Source of the DNA: Sipunculus nudus
Taxonomy: Eukaryota; Annelida; Sipuncula; Golfingiida; Sipunculidae
DNA: 64,000 nucleotides
Assembly: GCA_026874595.1 (NCBI GenBank)
Contig: CM049307.1
Coordinates: 95,018,330 to 95,082,329, forward strand
Reading direction: 5' to 3'
The translations under genes and the position numbers were made by a program. Positions within the stretch are counted from its first letter, which is position 1. Every line of letters begins with the position of its first letter. The notes under the pieces were generated by a model. That model was not told where the DNA came from, ran no database searches, and saw only the letters and a list, made by a program, of their open reading frames with translations. This document shows, piece by piece, positions 63,069 through 64,000 of this stretch.

Positions 63069-63748
63069 AAATGAAAGAAAGAAAGAAAGAAAGAGTTATG
63101 TAACGAAGGGAAGAATGAAGGAAAGACTGAAAGACAAAAGAAAGAAAGAAAGAAAGACTAAAAGAAAATTGAATGAAAGACCGGAGGAAGAAAGAAAGAA
63201 GTAAAGAATATGTAACGAAGGAAGAATGAAGAATATACGGAAAGACTGACAGAAAGAAAAACTGAAAGAAAGAAAGAGTGAATGAAAGAAAAAAAAAAGA
63301 ACTGAAAGAAAGACCGGAAGAGGAAAGAAAGACTGAAAGAAAGACCGGAAGAAAGAAAGACTGAAAGAAAGACCGGAAGAAAGAAAGACTGAAAGAAAGA
63401 CCGAAAGAAAGACTGAAAGAAAGAAAGACTGAAAGAAAGACTGAAAGAAAGAAAGAAAGACTGAAAGAAAGACTGAAAGAAAGACTGAAAGAAAGACTGA
63501 AAGACTGAAAGAAAGAAAGAAAGACTGAAAGAAAGAAAGAAAGACTGAAAGAAAGAAAGACTGAAAGACTGAAAGAAAGAAAGACTGAAAGAAAGACTGA
63601 AAGAAAGAAAGAAAGAAAGACTGAAAGAAAGAAAGACTGAAAGAAAGACTGAAAGAAAGACTGAAAGAAAGAAAGACTGAAAGAAAGACTGAAAGAAAGA
63701 AAGACTGAAAGAAAGACTGAAAAAAAGACTGAAAGACTGAAAGACTGA

Positions 63749-63784
<36 letters not shown>

Positions 63785-63975
63785 AAAAAAGAAAAGGAAA
63801 GAAAAGAAAAGAAAGAAAGAAAAGAAAAGAAAAAAAGAAAAGAAAAGAAAAGAAAAGAAAAGAAAAGAAAAGAAAAGAAAAGAAAAGAAAAAAAAAGAAA
63901 GAAAGAAAGAAAGAAAGAAAAAAAGAAAGTAAGTAAGGGAAGAAAGAAGGATGGAAGGAGCGAAGAAGGAAGGGA
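63069..63975. repeat. Homopurine tract of GAAA and GACTGAAA units
   Basis: About 900 nt are almost entirely A and G on the plus strand, organised as gaaa tetramers and gactgaaa octamers, then gaaaa pentamers near 63790-63895. The long minus-strand open frame through it (Phe/Leu/Ser repeats) is an artefact of the repeat. Mirror-symmetric purine tracts like this can adopt triplex DNA. Confidence 0.95.
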
Positions 63976-64000
63976 ATTATAATTAATGACATAATTAATG

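Noticed and set aside
63096-63992. 298-codon minus-strand ORF of Phe/Leu/Ser repeats
   Set aside because: It is a translation of the GAAA/GACTGAAA simple repeat. No stop codons arise in that frame by composition, so the length is not evidence of a gene.

Overview
The window is eukaryotic DNA from an AT-rich, intron-rich, repeat-rich animal genome, most probably a mollusc and plausibly a bivalve. That guess rests on three things: the diverged WDR90 orthologue, the Helentron/'pearl'-like elements with central tandem repeats, and the repeats built on tgacctttgacct and acggacggacgg. No organism name can be proven from the sequence alone.

The main gene lies on the minus strand and occupies positions 43156 down to 4840. 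It is WDR90 (POC16), a centriole/cilium scaffold protein. I could place 29 consecutive coding exons whose GT-AG (once GC-AG) junctions keep one reading frame over 3694 nt (about 1231 codons). They encode an N-terminal CFAP20/DUF667 domain, a linker, two blocks of WD40 repeats, an acidic low-complexity linker and the start of a third conserved region. The 3' end lies beyond base 1. The promoter side (about 43.16-43.3 kb) carries a consensus YY1-type site.

The intron between exons 11 and 12 holds a complete DIRS-type tyrosine-recombinase retrotransposon (23174-28677, sense to WDR90). It has 148-bp inverted terminal repeats with one mismatch, and an internal complementary region that matches the two outer ends over 69 and 40 nt. 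Its ORFs are broken: several frame changes in gag, a frame break in the RT core, a 24-C run in the recombinase, and Trp in the HxxR catalytic position.

Other introns hold repeats. At 1-4.3 kb there are tandem repeats rich in nuclear-receptor half-sites. Two oppositely oriented Helentron-like copies lie at 2510-3397 and 7741-9186. A large repeat with about 680-bp internal units is present twice, at 9.54-12.15 kb and 36.35-39.37 kb. A small foldback MITE lies at 21.1-21.4 kb, a CCATGG minisatellite at 31.7 kb and a TA-flanked Tigger/pogo-like element at 32451-33880.

From 43.3 kb to the right edge there is little convincing coding sequence. I see a possible two-exon start of an unidentified minus-strand gene (45396-43720), a probable untranslated first exon of a plus-strand gene (about 48.2-48.47 kb) with a possible second exon near 58.2 kb, and long AT-rich intergenic or intronic DNA. 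This region also contains a Helentron/pearl-like element with eight 180-bp units (55581-57110), a 1973-bp inverted-repeat element made of CCTAGG palindromes (59735-61707), and about 0.9 kb of homopurine sequence at the right edge.
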